A DNA stretch of 64,000 nt from Erythrobacter insulae (GTDB lineage Bacteria > Pseudomonadota > Alphaproteobacteria > Sphingomonadales > Sphingomonadaceae), in the NCBI RefSeq assembly GCF_007004095.1, contig NZ_VHJK01000002.1, positions 186,001 to 250,000 on the forward strand, written 5' to 3'. Under the pieces are notes generated by a model. The model saw only the letters and a program-made list of their open reading frames with translations. It did no database searches and was not told the origin of the DNA. This document shows positions 62,489 to 64,000 of this stretch, one piece after another (position 1 is the first letter of the stretch; each line of letters opens with the position of its first letter). The translations under genes were made by a program, and so were the position numbers.

Positions 62489-63223
62489 TCAGAATTTGAG
62501 CGTCAGGCGGCGTGCCAGCGCCGGATGGATCGATTCCATCACACGCAGCGCTTTGGTCATGCCAATATTGGCTTCATCGCGGTCTTTCTCAATCGCTTCA
62601 ATGATTTGCCGCGCGCATTCCTCGGCAGGCATCTTCTTCATCGGGTTGCCATCGTTCATCTGGGTATCGACGACGGGAGGCAGCGCCTCGATCACGTGAA
62701 TGCCGGTATCTTTCAGCTGCTCCCGCAGACTGAGCGTGTAAAAACGCAGGCCTGCCTTGGTCGCGCAATAAACCGGCTGACGCGCCGCCGGGGATATCGC
62801 CAAACCGCTGGTCACATTGACGATGGCGGCTTCGGGGCGAGCTTTGAGACGTTCAATCAAAGCTGTGCCTAAACGCATCGGCGCGTTGAGATTGGCATAA
62901 ATGCAATTATCGGCGGCATCGGGATCAGGCGCGCCTTTGCCTGAACCAGCGCGGAAATCGTGATCCACCAGTTGGCCCGCATTGTTGATAAGCACATCCA
63001 GATCGCGCGCTCCCCACTCCGCCAAAAACGCGTCTACACCGGCCGCGTTTGAGAAATCGGCAGCCATGGTTTCAAAGCCAGCTTCACGCATCGCCTCCAA
63101 CCGAGCGGGATTGCGCCCGGTCAGCGTGACCGAAGCGCCCTTTACCTTGAGCTGAAGTGCCATTTCTTTGCCGATGCCGGCGGTCCCGCCGGTAAGCAGG
63201 ATTGTCTTGCCTTGAACGTCCAT
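62489..63223 (-). CDS. Short-chain dehydrogenase/reductase (SDR)
   Basis: The 244-residue SDR has TGGTAGIG (residues 11-18), INNAGQLVD, a Ser in VNVTSGLAIS and the catalytic YCATK. The C-terminal half lacks the usual VDGG ending and resembles the DltE/YdfG-like group with EALPPVVDTQM. It sits 12 bases from the stop of the glutathione reductase gene on the same strand. The substrate is unknown. Confidence 0.85.
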   Translation of the reverse strand: MDVQGKTILLTGGTAGIGKEMALQLKVKGASVTLTGRNPARLEAMREAGFETMAADFSNAAGVDAFLAEWGARDLDVLINNAGQLVDHDFRAGSGKGAPDPDAADNCIYANLNAPMRLGTALIERLKARPEAAIVNVTSGLAISPAARQPVYCATKAGLRFYTLSLREQLKDTGIHVIEALPPVVDTQMNDGNPMKKMPAEECARQIIEAIEKDRDEANIGMTKALRVMESIHPALARRLTLKF

Positions 63224-63235
63224 TGTCGTGATCCC

Positions 63236-64000
63236 TTATTTAAACAGGACCAATTCCTCGGCCATGGTCGGGTGAATCGCTGTGGTTGAATCAAAGTCCG
63301 CTTTGGTCAGGCCAACCTTAACCGCAATCGCGGCAGCTTGCATAATCTCGGGCGATTCCGGTCCGATCATATGGATGCCAACGATTTTGTCGTTCGCTGC
63401 ATCGACGATCATTTTGTAGAGGCTGCGTTCATTCCGGCCCGCGACAACATTCTTCATGGCACGGAAATCGGACTGATAGACTTTGATATTGCCAAGGCTG
63501 TTGCGCGCTTCGCTCTCGGTCATCCCGACAGCGGCAATGGGCGGGTGGCTGAATACGGCGCTCGGAATGCAGCTATGGTCAACGGCGTAGGGTTCAACCC
63601 CGCCAAAAACGCTGTCTGCGAACGCTTGACCTTCGCGGATAGCGACAGGGGTCAATTGCACGCGGTCTGTCACATCGCCAACAGCATAAATGTGCTCGAC
63701 ATTGGTCTTGCTGAATTCATCAACCTTGATCTGACCTCGATCACCAAGCTTTACGCCTGCTACATCGAGGCCAAGCCCTTCGATGTTGGGTACGCGTCCC
63801 GTGGCGACCATAACCACATCAAAATCACGCTCGTCATGGCCGGTCAGCTTGACTTTCAGCGAGCCGTCTTCGTTCTTTTCCATGTATTCGAATTCTGCCT
63901 TGAAACAGAATTCAATTCCCTTGGAGAGGGAGATTTGCAGCAATCGATCCCGCACCGAAGCGTCATAGCCGCGCAGGATCACATCTGATCGGTTCGCGAT
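63236..64000 (-). CDS. gor: Glutathione-disulfide reductase, C-terminal part
   Basis: The gene enters from the right edge; about 255 codons are visible. They cover the NADPH-domain end (VVMVATGRVPNIEGLGL), the FAD segment IYAVGDVTDRVQLTPVAIREG and the dimer interface with the active-site His-Glu pair in HPTMAEELV. This order is that of pyridine nucleotide-disulfide reductases, and the VFSHPPIAAVGMTE segment fits glutathione reductase. The redox-active CxxxxC pair lies outside the window, so other members of the family are not fully excluded. Confidence 0.85.
   Translation of the reverse strand: MANRSDVILRGYDASVRDRLLQISLSKGIEFCFKAEFEYMEKNEDGSLKVKLTGHDERDFDVVMVATGRVPNIEGLGLDVAGVKLGDRGQIKVDEFSKTNVEHIYAVGDVTDRVQLTPVAIREGQAFADSVFGGVEPYAVDHSCIPSAVFSHPPIAAVGMTESEARNSLGNIKVYQSDFRAMKNVVAGRNERSLYKMIVDAANDKIVGIHMIGPESPEIMQAAAIAVKVGLTKADFDSTTAIHPTMAEELVLFK

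Noticed and set aside
1..64000. Mobile elements, prophage, CRISPR arrays, toxin-antitoxin or defence islands
   Set aside because: I found no transposase, integrase (other than xerD), repeat-spacer array or defence gene signature. The window reads as a conserved core chromosome.

Overview
The window reads as a chromosomal segment of an alphaproteobacterium, most likely order Sphingomonadales and close to Erythrobacteraceae. This rests on gene content and protein signatures (SdhE between recG and mfd, a DivL-type pseudokinase, AmgK/MurU, alphaproteobacterial-type AddAB, a complete propionyl-CoA/methylmalonyl-CoA gene set, GGAAC/CGTT general-stress promoters). No 16S rRNA or database comparison supports the family-level call. 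The DNA is gene-dense with short spacers and many 4-base ATGA-type gene overlaps. I see no insertion sequence, prophage, CRISPR array or plasmid gene. Two tRNA genes are present, and only one stretch longer than 300 bases lacks a gene (15480-15842).

Layout. 1-2912: branched-chain 2-oxoacid dehydrogenase genes E1alpha, E1beta and the start of E2 on the minus strand. 3055-7203: thyA, a DUF3429 membrane protein, an SDR, a Pmp3/YqaE stress peptide behind a likely EcfG promoter, and an ABC1/UbiB-type kinase. 7200-15479: DUF885 protein, low-molecular-weight phosphatase, recG, sdhE, mfd. 15480-18734: decayed region, an SDR with a triplicated 13-base start region, a stand-alone EAL protein, nadK, tRNA-Asn. 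18766-25212: TauE-type permease, secA with a small secreted protein upstream, argJ, an inositol-monophosphatase-family enzyme, trxA. 25262-36373: an overlapping gene chain divL-tsaE-amgK-murU-addB-addA. 36491-43452: ahcY with a candidate SahR operator, a secreted protein, peroxiredoxin, folE, a small metallopeptidase, tRNA-Arg, mutT, two Flp pilins, an M48 lipoprotein. 43589-49637: accA, xerD with two exported or membrane proteins of unknown function, aroK-aroB, a small conserved protein. 49857-64000: propionate branch (pccA, pccB, mce, mcm, enoyl-CoA hydratase family) mixed with bioB, an esterase, a DUF3445 protein, metY, an SDR, and the end of a glutathione reductase gene.

How the parts fit. 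The branched-chain dehydrogenase at the left feeds valine and isoleucine carbon toward propionyl-CoA. PccA/PccB, Mce and Mcm at the right carry propionyl-CoA to succinyl-CoA, and BioB makes the biotin that PccA needs. RecG, Mfd, AddAB, MutT and XerD form a scattered set of DNA maintenance genes. The most interesting items are: two back-to-back GGAAC/CGTT promoters upstream of the YqaE gene; the small secreted ORF just upstream of secA, which has SecM-like architecture; the DivL homologue with Tyr in place of the phospho-acceptor His; the palindrome upstream of ahcY; and the overlapping mcm-to-metY gene chain.
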